A stretch of DNA of 64,000 bases from Pogostemon cablin (taxonomy: Eukaryota > Streptophyta > Magnoliopsida > Lamiales > Lamiaceae), in the NCBI GenBank assembly GCA_023678885.1, contig CM042966.1, positions 29,526,028 to 29,590,027 of the forward strand, given 5' to 3'. Positions 22,332 through 32,237 of this stretch are shown here, piece after piece. The stretch's first letter is position 1, and every line of letters begins with the position of its first letter. Below the pieces are notes generated by a model, which searched no databases, was not told where the DNA came from, and saw only the letters and a list, made by a program, of their open reading frames with translations. Position numbers and translations under genes: made by a program.

Positions 22332-23507
22332 CTATACGACAGAAGAGGGCACCTCAGAAGAACTGACATCTTTCCTACCCATTAAAGCCAAGAATTTGTC
22401 CCTGTATTCCGGGAGTGGACATTTATCAATTAAGTTTGATCCGTCGTAAGCCTCTTTGAGGATTACTGTACTCTTAGCGCCTTTGTTGGTGAGATAAAAA
22501 ATACCATGATGCTTAATTAAGCACAGCAACAGTCTGGCTGGTAGACGGTACACCGAATGAAATGCATCCAGCTGAGCAGAGGTCAATCTTTTTTCCATAC
22601 TCAAGCTGAGCAGCTCGTGAAGCACTGCAACAGCTCTTTTTCGAGCTTTTGGATCCGCTGCTTCAAGCCTCCTCACATTCAAGTACGGAGAAGGGAATTC
22701 TAGCTTCTGCCACCTCTCGACTTCCTCTAGATAGCTCATGTTCGGCCTAAAACCAACTGGAAATTTCAAGTGAAATGCAAAAGGGCCGGAAAAGTTACCA
22801 TCTTTGGATATCTTAGCCTTCTTTCCATGTCCACTCCAAGTGCCCCCTAGTGATGCCAGCTTCTCCTCCCGGACTGTTACAGCTAGCGAAGAATCCCAGT
22901 TCTCCAAATACAGATATTCCCTCCCATTGAACTCGTTCAATCTGAAATACTGAGGATACTTGAGAATTATGGAGTTTTTGAAATCGCTAGGCAGTCCCAA
23001 TTCCCTAGCAACCAACTCGATCGTTTCTAGAGGCAATCTACAGTCCACTGAGAGCATCAACAACTTCCTCAAGTTCCTAACCAAGATAGGTTCCATTTGC
23101 GCACTTGCCTCAGATTCCAAAGCTGCAAGCGTTTTAGCCTTTTCAGTTAAAGTAACAGCTGGTGGCGTTCTGTCACCTTGACCACCAATAACACGAAAAA
23201 TGGAAGGGTATTTCTCAATAACAGCCATGTAATTCCATTTCTGCACGAACCCAACTTCTTTTTCGAGGTCCCTAAGCAGAAGAGACGCCGTTTTCTGGGA
23301 TTGGATGATGGATTTCAGCTGTAGGATTAGTAATGGCTTCTTTTGAAGTTCCATCACCCTGTCAAGTTCTTGCACCCTGTGGTATATCTTTTTCTTAGGT
23401 TTTCTCCCCACAGTTGTTCTGTGCATCCTCCTATAACCTGATAAAAAGTAAGGCGCTCCCATTTCGTTAAGTTTGAGCAATTGCGAGATTGAGAAATGTC
23501 TACGCAT
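22332..23507 (-). CDS. PORR-domain organelle RNA-binding protein
   Basis: Single-exon gene of 391 aa with a plant organelle RNA recognition (PORR, formerly DUF860) domain, as in WTF1, WTF9 and RPD1. These proteins act in splicing of group II introns in chloroplasts or mitochondria. Typical blocks are RVQELDRVMELQKKP (about 45), FVQKWNYMAVIEKYPSIFRV (about 86), LTEKAKTLAALE, LRKLLMLSVDCRLPLETI, LPSDFKNSIILKYPQYFRL, FPVGFRPNMSYLEEVERWQ, SPYLNVRR and RLLLCLIKHHGIFYLTNKG. The first 40 residues are basic and free of acidic runs except one Glu, which suits an organelle presequence; mitochondrial targeting is likely but not proven. Met16 is an alternative start, but MRRHFSISQLLKLNE gives the better presequence. 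Lack of introns is usual for this family. Confidence 0.92.
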   Translation of the reverse strand: MRRHFSISQLLKLNEMGAPYFLSGYRRMHRTTVGRKPKKKIYHRVQELDRVMELQKKPLLILQLKSIIQSQKTASLLLRDLEKEVGFVQKWNYMAVIEKYPSIFRVIGGQGDRTPPAVTLTEKAKTLAALESEASAQMEPILVRNLRKLLMLSVDCRLPLETIELVARELGLPSDFKNSIILKYPQYFRLNEFNGREYLYLENWDSSLAVTVREEKLASLGGTWSGHGKKAKISKDGNFSGPFAFHLKFPVGFRPNMSYLEEVERWQKLEFPSPYLNVRRLEAADPKARKRAVAVLHELLSLSMEKRLTSAQLDAFHSVYRLPARLLLCLIKHHGIFYLTNKGAKSTVILKEAYDGSNLIDKCPLPEYRDKFLALMGRKDVSSSEVPSSVV

Positions 23508-24303
23508 GTCTCAGAGGAAAATGGTCGAGCAGTTGGAATGCAAATCGCTACCCAAGCTTCAAGAAAGCTGCTGCATACGCCAGAGCTTCAAAGTGAATTC
23601 CTGCACGCATCAAGAGCAAATGTCAGCAGAAATTGGTGAATTCCTAAGCCAAGAATTATAAATAAATATATTCGATTTACGACGGCGTGGGGTGTACCTC
23701 GCTTGTGTCTAAAAACGACGGCGTTTTCCCACTCTACAAGCTCGAAGACACCATTCAGAACTCACCCGATCCTTTCTGCAACCATTGTGAATTAGCAGGT
23801 GATTTAATTTGGTCGATGGTTTGAATTTTGATTTTCCTAAATTATGAAAATTTCATCGAATGTTGTACTCTTCTTGAATTTCGTTTTATAATCCAACACC
23901 CTTTTCGGATTTCTCGTTTGTGCTAATTTCATTAATATTTATCGGAACAAGATATGCGAGAAAGTCATGCTGTTTGCTTATACACCTCTTCTCTCAGTTT
24001 CTGCTTGTGATTAAAGTTCTATTCATAAAAATAAGAGGTGAAAATAGAAGGGCATAACACTAATATTAGACTCTAAAACAGTTTTTAAGATTCGAGAGCA
24101 ATCACTTTGGTCAGCAATATTGACCCTAGAAGAAGATAGAGCACTTGGCACCAAAAAAGAATCACAATCTAAGACGCTATCTCACTAATGTAGTTCCAAC
24201 TACACAAAATAAACATTAGCACTGTTTTACTGTTAATATAACTACTTCCCAATGCTATGTTTTCTGCTATTCCCATCACATCGCAATTACAAAAAACCAT
24301 GGC
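23508..24303. other. Spacer: PORR promoter and 3' flank of the acidic-protein gene
   Basis: No gene is seen. Two ACGACGGCGT motifs (at 23680 and 23713) sit upstream of the PORR gene on its promoter side; their role is unknown. About 24030-24303 is probably the 3' UTR of the acidic-protein gene. Confidence 0.5.
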
Positions 24304-25463
24304 TCATTTCCTCTTTTTACTTGGTGGTTCTTGAATCTCCTCATCCTCGTCTTCTTCCTCTTCGTCTTCGTCTTCCTCCTCATCCTCATCTTCGTCATCA
24401 TCGTCATCTTCATCATCATCATCATCATCGTCGTCATCTTCATCATCATCATCATCGTCGTCATCTTCTCCACTTCCAGCATTGCCATTAGCATCAGCCC
24501 TGTTGTCAGGATCCCCTTCCACCTCATCCCCATCCTCTCCCTCTCCACCATCTTCATTAGCAGCCTCGTCTTCGTCTTCACCTTCACTTTCACCTTCCTC
24601 CTCCTCATCTGCATCGTCATCCTCATCTTCACTAGCCTCTTCAGTTTCCGGCTTCTTGGTGCAAGGTCCAGTTGGCAACATCCTGAAAAAGAGTATAAAG
24701 TCCATCAATATCTATAAACATATGAGAAAAGCAACACCAACGGGATAACAAAACAAACCTCTCTAACACAGCTGGGGATCTAGGATGTGCACCACTGTTA
24801 TTTGGTAAACATTCTGTCTGAAGACCACAATAAAATCACTGTTAAAATCCAAATGCTATGGAACAACAAACAGAAACCACAAATTGTTCCAAAATATCAA
24901 CATAAATTTGCCTCCCACAAAGGTGAAAACTTTAACAAAGAAAATACAACCAGAAAGCTAAACATAAATTATAATTTTAAATTAAAATAAATAAATAAAG
25001 GTGAAGAGACATAAACGAACACCAGCACAAGAATCAACAACATGAAAGCAGATTGAAAAGAAGAGTCAAGAGTAACACAATACGGACAATAATTAGAAAA
25101 AAAGGAATTCCAATTCCAAAATTAATTACACAACTGTTAAACACACTGTAAAAGAGGAGAACAATTAAAATTAATTGCAGCGTCTATGGAAGTTAAAATC
25201 CCAAAAGCCTCAAACAGCAGGTCAAACCGAATAAAGTGCGCACACAAATTGATTAACCAAAGCGAAAATTCTTAATTACTACACAAAAAAAAAAAACAAA
25301 AACAAAAGGAAGGAAAAACAGCAGAATACTAGGTTAATTATACCGCGAAGAGAAAGAAAGTAAGAGTGGTTGCAAGAGTGGTGGAAATTCGAATCACAAA
25401 AGCCTCAATCGCAAAGCTACAAAGCCTCTCCAGCACGGCGATTTCAGTAGCCAAAGCCTCCAT
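24304..25463 (-). CDS. Short protein with membrane-like N-terminus and Asp/Glu-rich tail
   Basis: Exons in transcription order: 25463-25344, 24817-24759, 24682-24304; 185 aa. Residues 1-40 (from MEALATEIAVLERLCSFAIE to TTLATTLTFFLFA) are amphipathic to hydrophobic and could anchor the protein. A linker with TECLPNNSGAHPRSPAVLER and MLPTGPCTKKPETEE follows. The last 100 residues are almost all Asp and Glu, ending in a basic PPSKKRK that may be a nuclear signal. Plant proteins of this layout are annotated only by composition (for example prostatic spermine-binding protein-like); the function is unknown. The acidic run is encoded by a GAT/GAA-type microsatellite, so its length probably varies. 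The splice model rests on clean GT..AG pairs with closing phases. Confidence 0.75.
24338..24476 (-). repeat. Coding (GAT/GAA/GAC)n microsatellite
   Basis: On the plus strand it is an interrupted ATC/TTC/GTC array. It encodes the poly-Asp/Glu tract of the acidic protein. Both strands stay open for more than 100 codons because of the repeat, which creates false open frames opposite. Confidence 0.9.
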
Positions 25464-25847
25464 CTTCAGTTGAAAACCCTAAACAGATCAAATAGACACA
25501 GAAATAAGCAGTATGTAAATAAAATGAGCAACAGTAAGTGGTGTATATATACAAGAATTATGTATAGTTTGGGATTCTAGAGATATTCCATAAAACCCTA
25601 ACGCAGTCTATACTTCCAATTTGGGAGTTTTATCCACTCTTCTACTCCATTCTAGGGTTTTAGATTTTCATTTTATTTTTTTTAATTCTACAGCTTTATT
25701 TACAACTTTAACCTCAACGCTAATTTTAGATTCTACTTTCGGTCGGTGTCTCTAATTAATTTGATGTTATAAATAATGACTAAAACTTGCTTATGAGTGC
25801 AAAAATATCTTTTAGTATTAAATATATATTTTTAGTATAAGGACGTA

Positions 25848-26124
25848 CTTTCTCCGTTTTAATTTTACCGCTTTTTACACGTTGATTAAGGAGTATAATA
25901 TTTTACTCCCTCCGTCTCAAGCTAAGACGGATGGAGTAATAGATAGTGTGTGGAAAAATATAATATTTAATGTAAAGTGAGTAGGTGTATTAGTGATGGA
26001 TGTGGGACCCATGGTGATATATAAATTGTTTTAGGTGGGTCCATATTCCAAAAAGGGAAACATAAACATTGAAATTGGACGCCCAAAATAGAAATATGTA
26101 AACATTGAAATGAGACGGAGGGAG
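25848..26124. mobile_element. Stowaway-like MITE with small inner MITE remnant
   Basis: The outer element starts CTTTCTCCGTTTTAATTTTACC and ends GAAATGAGACGGAGGGAG. Its interior (GTGGGACCCATGGTGATATA, then TTTTAGGTGGGTCC) matches the outer elements at 26660 and 62854. At 25906-25936 it contains a 31-bp palindromic remnant, CTCCCTCCGTCTCAAGC to ACGGATGGAG, between TA dinucleotides, the likely scar of a second MITE. Confidence 0.75.
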
Positions 26125-26219
26125 TATACTTTATTTTCTAAAAAAATTTAATGAAAATGTATACCCTTTAAAATAAAATATTGTACACTTATTAATTAAG
26201 TATATACTCTTTAGAACAA

Positions 26220-26510
26220 GGGTTAATTGAAAAAAAAATCCAAACATTTACTTTTATTGCAAATAAATCTCAACCTTTGAGAAATTGCAAAAAAATTCTC
26301 AATCTTTAAGTTTCGTGCAAAACATACCCAACGGGCAGGATAGGGTTGCCCGACGTCTGACGTGGCGTTGACCTTTGCCACGTCAACTTTGAGTTTATTG
26401 CAAAAAAGAAAAACCTCAATCTTTATTTCTATTGCAAATAAATCACAACCTTTGAGATTTTGACAAAAAAATCGTTTTTTTTTAAATTGCACCAATCTAA
26501 TAAAAAAATA
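26220..26510 (+). repeat. Left terminal inverted repeat of the Mutator-like element
   Basis: Pairs with 29455-29722. It contains two degenerate sub-repeats of TTATTGCAAATAAATCxCAACCTTTGAGA, spaced about 185 bases apart. Confidence 0.85.
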
Positions 26511-26549
26511 TATTTTATATTAAAATTATATTCTCAAAATTATTATGTA

Positions 26550-26645
26550 CTCCCTCCGTTCCACCGAAAGGTCCTCATTTTATAATAATACTCCTTAATC
26601 CACGTGCAAAAAGTAAATGACCACCTTTGAGTGGGACGGAGGGAA
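26550..26645. mobile_element. Short Stowaway-like MITE
   Basis: CTCCCTCCGTTCCACCGAAAGG at the start pairs with CCACCTTTGAGTGGGACGGAGGGAA at the end. It is only 96 bp and lies inside the Mutator-like element. Confidence 0.85.
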
Positions 26646-26755
26646 TAATATTTAAAACTTACATTTCAATGCTTACGTTTGTTTCAAGGCTTGCGTTTTT
26701 TTGTGCGTTAATTAAAGAATATAGTATTTTAATGGATAGTGAGTTTAAAGATATA

Positions 26756-26958
26756 CTCCCTCCGTCCGGTTTTAAGGTATCCATTTGCATTTTGCTTGTG
26801 GATTAAAGAGTATTATTATTATATGTAAAGTGAGTAGTTGTATTAGAGAGAAGTGGTAGGTCATATTGTGTACTTTTTTACTAAATAGGGGAAATGGATA
26901 CCTTTGAAGTGGACACCAAAACTAGTCAAATTGATACCTTATAAGCGGACGGAGGGAG
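26756..26958. mobile_element. Stowaway-like MITE inside another MITE
   Basis: Ends CTCCCTCCGTCCGGTTTTAAGG and CCTTATAAGCGGACGGAGGGAG are complementary and flanked by TA. The interior matches the inner element at 62913-63151 (ATTGTGTACTTTTTTACTAA). Confidence 0.88.
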
Positions 26959-27040
26959 TAATATTAATGCAAGTGGTTAAGTGTATTATTATTGTATGTG
27001 GGTCCCATGATAATATATTAATTATTTTAGATGAGCCTAA

Positions 27041-28969
27041 TGAGCGTTTTCTTTGCACACAAAACTAATCTCCAAGTATTAAGGATATCAATTACAACTT
27101 AGGCAAGCGACCAAGTTAAATATCAAACTCAAAGGATGACGTATTATCAATTTAATTATTTACTAAATTAATTAAGACGAAAGGCAATAAAGGTTGATGG
27201 ATTTAATTAACAACTATTAAACAATTAATTAAAATAACAAATAAAATAAATAACACTGGAAGAATACGAAAGTGTCTTAAGAATGAAGAATATGTAACTC
27301 TAGGGTAATTCAATTTTACTACTTAACTTCATTCTCAAGTGCAGACAGACTCTGCCTTGTGGACTATGGACGCATCACTAAACCATGCAAATCTACTCCA
27401 TAGACACAAGTAAATATGCGTGTAACACTTGTGAATAACATCGGAGCAAAAGACGTAATTTCACCCCCTTTTTAGGTACTATCATCATTAATTATTTCCC
27501 ACGTCTGGAATCTAACCAGATATGATCTCCCTTTATAGATACTATAAAATTATCATCTTTATCCTGCTTATTATTCCGAAATTCAATTCAATTAATAAAC
27601 ATTCATATATGATAGTTCTAATGAAGTTTCAGAGTCCCATAACTTAGAATCATAACAATAAACCCTGTTCAGCAGTGAACGCGCTCAATCAACAACCAAG
27701 ATATATATTCAGACTTTATATAACAGTTGAAGTTACATAAAACGATAATGAATATGAGTTAAAAACATGCAATTATATATAAAATAAATCCATAAATAGT
27801 GTTGTACGGAAGACACAAGAGAGTTTAATTAATTCATAAAACCTTCAAAACCCTAAATCTACCAAAATAATTCTAGCTCATGATATTGCGAAGAACAATC
27901 ATGGGAGTTGGATAGATCTTACCCATAATCTGGAAAATAAATTAGAAAACGAATAAAACCCTAGATGTGAGCGTCATCGCGTCCTTCTCTGTCTTGAATC
28001 CTCCTCTTGGTTCTCCTCTTGATTCCACAGACGAATCTTCAAAGTGATGGAAGGATGAAAGAAATGATGTAGATGATGGTTGGGGGGTGATCACCCCTTG
28101 TGGGGTGAGGATGATTGTGTTGCGGTTTCTCCTTGGTGTGATCTGCATTCCCTTTTGTATTTGTAAGCTCTCCTAATGGACCTTGGATGGACTTTTTTAG
28201 ACGAAAACATGCAGATACACGCACTGGGGATGTAAAAACCGCTCAAATTTGAAAATTCGCAACCTAGTTCGACCAAAGTGGTTCTGGTCGAACTAGATAG
28301 GCCTTGGTCGAACTACGGTTGAACTGCATGTCTGTAAACTGAAATTTCTCTTTCTGGTCTAGTTAGACTTGACTGCTATAGCTCAACCAAAATGGCTTGG
28401 TCAAGCTACGGTCGAACTACATGCGCAGTGTCATCGTTTTGCGCATAATTTTCACATTTAAATTTCGATTTGAATAATTCTTACGCTCACATGATCCTCT
28501 CTTCCTTGGCTTTCTATCCATATAAAGAACTTACAAGAACTTCAAAATTTAAAGGTGTAACAAGCCATGGAAAGTGACATAGCTGTGCTAAGTAGGAACA
28601 GCTTGCACGACGTCACTATTTTGATCATAACTTTCTCGTTTGAATTCTGATTGAGGTGTTTCTTGCGCCAAAACGATCCTCTCTTCTGTGGCTTTCCAAC
28701 CATATATCATACTTCTAGTTTTGAACTCTATAAGAATACAAAAAAATTATACAAGTTAAACGTGCGTTTTTCAGCATTCTTGCACAAGTTGCACATTTTC
28801 TCCAATTTTGCACTTTTGATAATTTTTCCACCTAAAATACAATAAAACACCTCAAATGCACCTTTTTCTCACATATATCGAATATAAGACACTTGTGCTA
28901 ATATATGACAATAATTCCCATAAAAAGGTGTTAAATTGAACACTAAAACATGCATATTTTCACTCATCA
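27041..28969 (-). mobile_element. 1.9-kb insertion, possible solo LTR
   Basis: This segment separates the two halves of the MITE ending at 29054. Read on the minus strand it begins TGATGAGTGAAAATATGC and finishes GAAAACGCTCA, the TG..CA ends expected of an LTR. It has no long reading frame. The flanking five bases (CCTAA left, GGGTC right) do not match, so a target duplication is not seen and the class remains open. Confidence 0.45.
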
Positions 28970-29180
28970 GGGTCATATGCTAAAAAGAGAAACGTAAAGA
29001 TTAAAATGAGACGCCAAAAATAAAAAATGTAAAGATTGAAATGGGCGGAGGGAGTATATAAAAATTTGATTTGTATAAATTAAAACTTAATTAATACTAT
29101 TTTTTGTCCGTATAAAACTATGAGTTTATAAATTAAGTCTACATGAATTATAAACTATTTTTTGTATAATTTTTTTGTCA

Positions 29181-29181
<1 letters not shown>

Positions 29182-29260
<79 letters not shown>
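29182..29260. repeat. (TA)n microsatellite
   Basis: An uninterrupted TA run of about 79 bases lies within the Mutator-like element. Its length is likely to vary among individuals and may be misassembled. Confidence 0.98.
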
Positions 29261-29263
<3 letters not shown>

Positions 29264-29454
29264 ATATTAAATATAGCATAAGATTATGAAATTTTAAGAC
29301 ATGTTCAAGAATTCTTTGATTTTATAAATTATAAAAAATTTATAATGCATAAAATATTTTAAAAACTAAAATAAATTTATTATTTTATTTAATATTTTTT
29401 TAGAATTTAAATTTTAAATATAAAATATAATGAGTGCAATTTAAAATAAAAAAT

Positions 29455-29722
29455 AAAAATCTGATGGTCTTTTTTGCCAAATCTCAAAGGTTTGGATTAA
29501 ATTGCAATTTAAGTAAAGATTGGGGTTTATCTGCAATAAACTCAAATCTGATGTGGTAAAGGTCAACGCCACGTCGGACGTCGGACAATCCTCTCCTGCC
29601 CGTTGAGTGCGTTTTGCACGAAACCTAAAGGTCGGGATTTTTTTTGTAATTTCTCAAAGGTTGGGATCTATATGCAATAAAAGTAAAGTTTGAGTTTTTT
29701 TTTTTTTTTTTGCAATCAACCC
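29455..29722 (-). repeat. Right terminal inverted repeat of the Mutator-like element
   Basis: Complement of 26220-26510. It ends CAATCAACCC against GGGTTAATTG on the left, with the CTTTTATTGCA and CAACGGGCAGGA blocks in matching places. Confidence 0.85.
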
Positions 29723-29770
29723 TTCGAACAACATATTATACCCTTATACCTTGTGCACCTAGAAATACAG

Positions 29771-30530
29771 GAGATCAATTCATAAATAATTGTATTGAAT
29801 GAAAATGATTGGATACCCCATTATATAAAAAAGTATACATATTGTTTTGGTATTATATTTCACTTTGAATATGGAAAGACTAAAATAATATGCAAAGAGC
29901 ACATGAAGTCTAAGCTCAGGAACATCCAATACGAAAATTAAACCCATCCAAGGCTATTCCTACAATAAACAAAGGCTCATGGCGATAGATCTAAACAAGG
30001 CCGATGATACTAAAAGATGGCATGTCCGACCTTATTACAAGTTCAACATAATTGCCCTGAGTTGAGTCGACCTTACAGATATTTCATATTTGGCTCAGTT
30101 AAGGAAAACCTTAGCCAACCTGACAGAGGTTGTCACTCTGCATTCTAAATACAAGCTTGTCCTGGAAGATTAGGTATGGAAATTTCTAGTATAAAGATCA
30201 CTCACACTACAAATATAACTCTCTCAAAAACTCTCTAAAGAAATTGGGACCACTTCCATAACAGAAACGATCCTCCCAAGACACTTGCCATCCTCATATT
30301 GAATAAAAGGAATTTGCAAAATCCTAATCCACGGTCAAGTGGATAGATATAAATAGTCTTCTTCATGAATTGTAGACAATTGTTACCCCCAGAACCTATA
30401 TACACATCCTAAAATATTGAAATTAAGTAATTATTGAAAAAATTATAAATTTATCCTTTTATACTTGAATTTTTTTCATGATTTTATGTTCAATGTCGAA
30501 CAAAAATATTTGTTCATCTGTTAAACATTC
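29771..30530. other. Unassigned spacer segment
   Basis: Mixed-composition sequence with phrases such as CCTTAGCCAACCTGACAGAGG and GACAATTGTTACCCCCAGAACC that look like old retrotransposon debris. No open frame, terminus or family could be established. Confidence 0.35.
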
Positions 30531-30604
30531 TATTTTGAAAATTTTGCACAACCTTTGTGTTTGACACCAAACAAAAAACATTTGTTCGGTGTCAAATACT
30601 TTAC

Positions 30605-30985
30605 TTTGAAAATTTACAAATCTTTTGTGTTAGATACCAAATAAATGTATTTTGTTCGGCACCGAATACTCTTACTATAAAATTTATAGAAGATTATAAC
30701 AGTCTATTTCAAGTTGTTTTTAGTGAAAAGAAAGAAAAAAATTATATAATATATATATATTTAGCATTTGAGGTATGTATAGAAGATTCGGGAGTTTGAA
30801 AATTTACTGAGTCTTTTGTGTTCGATACCAAATAAATGCAGTTTGTTCGGCACTGGATACTCTTACTATAAAATTTATAGAATATTATAACTGTCTATTT
30901 CAAATTGTTTTTAGTGAAAAGAAAGAAAAAAAATATAATATATATTTAGCATTTGAGGTATGTATAGAAGATCCGGGGAGTATGG
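30605..30985 (+). repeat. 190-bp tandem duplication
   Basis: Copy 1 (30605-30794) and copy 2 (30795-30985) share TTTGAAAATTTAC, CTTTTGTGTT, GATACCAAATAAATG, TTTGTTCGGCAC, ACTCTTACTATAAAATTTAT and TTAGCATTTGAGGTATGTAT. A truncated third copy with TTTGTTCGGTGTC lies just before, at about 30532-30604. Confidence 0.85.
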
Positions 30986-31384
30986 ATAGCCAAACCTTAT
31001 AGAAAGGGGTTCTTAACTTATTTTTACTTGATTCACTCCAAGAAAGGATTGAGATTTTGTGCGTATGAACATCAATAGCCTTAGCTCAATATCAATAAAA
31101 GAGTTGACTCCATTTCATTATTTTACTTAAATGATTTGTTGTTGAGTCCACAAACTCATTGATAGTCTCAGCCATTATCACTGGACAAAAAACACCATCA
31201 ACAAAAACAAGCGAGTACTCCATTATGCAAGGCAAATCAATTAGAGAGAAATGGAATGAAAGGAAGAGGCATCCATCCGACAGGGATTCTGACCACGTGG
31301 CGCATCTCGTATATTTATCAACAACCTATTTGATAAGCAAGCCTGCGTATCTCATTGGACGCATCGCTTTTTCACTCCCTTGTG

Positions 31385-32221
31385 ACTTCTCTTCTCTTCT
31401 TCTTCTTCTACTTCTACTGCTTCTAATTGGAGAGAGAGAGAAAGAGACAGAGGGAGAAAGAGAGAGAGACAGTGCAGCAAACCTTTTGTATTCACTTCAA
31501 TTCATTACTTTCCTTTCTCCTAATCAAAAAGTAAGCATCTCAATGCCCTTTTTCTCATTTCTTTTTCTTTAATTACTGCAACTTTCTTTTTCTTTTTCCA
31601 TGGCTGCTTTTGAATTACAATCACACACACATGAAAAACTGAAAACCCAGTCTTGATCACCATCTTCTATTTTATATGCTGTGTCTTTAGCTGCTGAATT
31701 ATTCTATCTGCATATTTTGGTAAGAGTTGTTTTTTTTTATCAGATCTTAAACTACACAATTCAATTGTTCATCAAGTTGATCAATTTTCATGATACTATC
31801 AAAAATTGTTTTAACACAACGTATTCTAAGCGAAATTAAGGCTCATTGTTCAGCTGTTTTACAATTTAGTCCAACTGCGTTCTCACAAATACGTGCATAA
31901 ATCTGCCTATGATTGCTCGGGCCTGTTCGCATTCAGCTTTTTTTCTCAATGAGCTTTTAATCAATATTTTTTGAATCTTTAGAGGATTTTGAGCAGTATT
32001 ATAGGTGTTTCTTCTTTGGACTGTAGTAATTACAATAAGAGGATGGCAAGAAGAGAATATAATAGTCAATGTTCTGCAAAACGTGCAAATAACGTTGTTT
32101 TGATGCCATAACTATTTCATAGGGCAATTTAATCAAGGATGATGTGTTGTAACTCTACTTGTTTGTTTGTTAAGCGTATAGTTGCTAAAATGTGAATTTT
32201 TTTTTTTTTTTTTTTGGTAAG
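31385..32221 (+). promoter_or_regulatory. Leader and 5'-UTR intron of the TOPLESS-related gene
   Basis: A (CTT)n tract and a (GAGA)n tract (31386-31470) mark a typical plant leader. A donor AAAAA|GTAAGC at 31531 and an acceptor GGTAAG at 32221 frame a 5'-UTR intron that puts the ATG at 32238 sixteen bases into the next exon. The exact transcript start is unknown. Confidence 0.6.
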
Positions 32222-32237
32222 GTGACCACTTCTAGGA

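Larger units (their letters stand above)
26660..29054. mobile_element. Stowaway-like MITE interrupted by two insertions
   Basis: The pieces 26660-26755, 26959-27040 and 28970-29054 join into one element like those at 25848-26124 and 62854-63344. Shared internal landmarks are TTTTTGTGCGTTAATTAAAG, TGTGGGTCCCATGATAATAT, ATTATTTTAGATGAGCC, GAGACGCCAAAAATA and the end GGGCGGAGGGAG. The first gap is a complete MITE (26756-26958); the second is a 1.9-kb segment. Confidence 0.75.
26220..29722. mobile_element. Mutator-like element with about 290-bp inverted termini
   Basis: The left end starts GGGTTAATTG at 26220 and the right end finishes CAATCAACCC at 29722. The outer 290 or so bases are inverted copies: CTTTTATTGCA, CAACCTTTGAGAAATT, TTTCGTGCAAAAC, CAACGGGCAGGA, CGTGGCGTTGACCTTT and CCTTTGAGATTT occur on both sides in the same order. 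The flanks are TTAGAACAA (26211-26219) and TTCGAACAA (29723-29731), a 9-bp duplication with one difference. Long inverted termini plus 9-bp duplications are the mark of Mutator-like elements. No transposase is encoded. The interior is filled by MITEs and another insertion, so the element is non-autonomous. Confidence 0.85.
26128..29770 (-). repeat. GGCAAAAGCT-family repeat split by the Mutator-like element
   Basis: On the minus strand, 29770-29723 followed by 26219-26128 reads as one continuous repeat: GTGCACAAGGTATAAGGGTA, then TATATACTTAATTAATAAG, then TTTAAAGGGTATACATTTTC. The same order is unbroken at 5776-5880. The 3.5 kb between the halves is the inserted element. Confidence 0.75.
25464..31570. 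other. Six-kb transposon-rich spacer
   Basis: The first 200 bases are the promoter of the acidic-protein gene, with AAACCCTA and TAGGGTTTTA boxes around 25590-25660. From 25848 to 29765 lies a nested transposon cluster. From 29770 to 30530 there is unassigned sequence. A 190-bp tandem duplication covers 30605-30985, and the TOPLESS-related leader lies near 31380-31570. Confidence 0.8.

Noticed and set aside
23680..23735. Paired ACGACGGCGT motifs as an inverted-repeat element
   Set aside because: The two are short and in direct order, more like promoter motifs than a mobile element; no function can be assigned.
24331..24748. Plus-strand frames of 88-128 codons rich in Ile, Phe, Val or Ser
   Set aside because: They are produced by the trinucleotide array coding the acidic tail on the other strand.
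28039..28276. Overlapping minus-strand 60-codon frames in the 1.9-kb insertion
   Set aside because: Short, overlapping in all frames and without similarity; consistent with non-coding LTR sequence.
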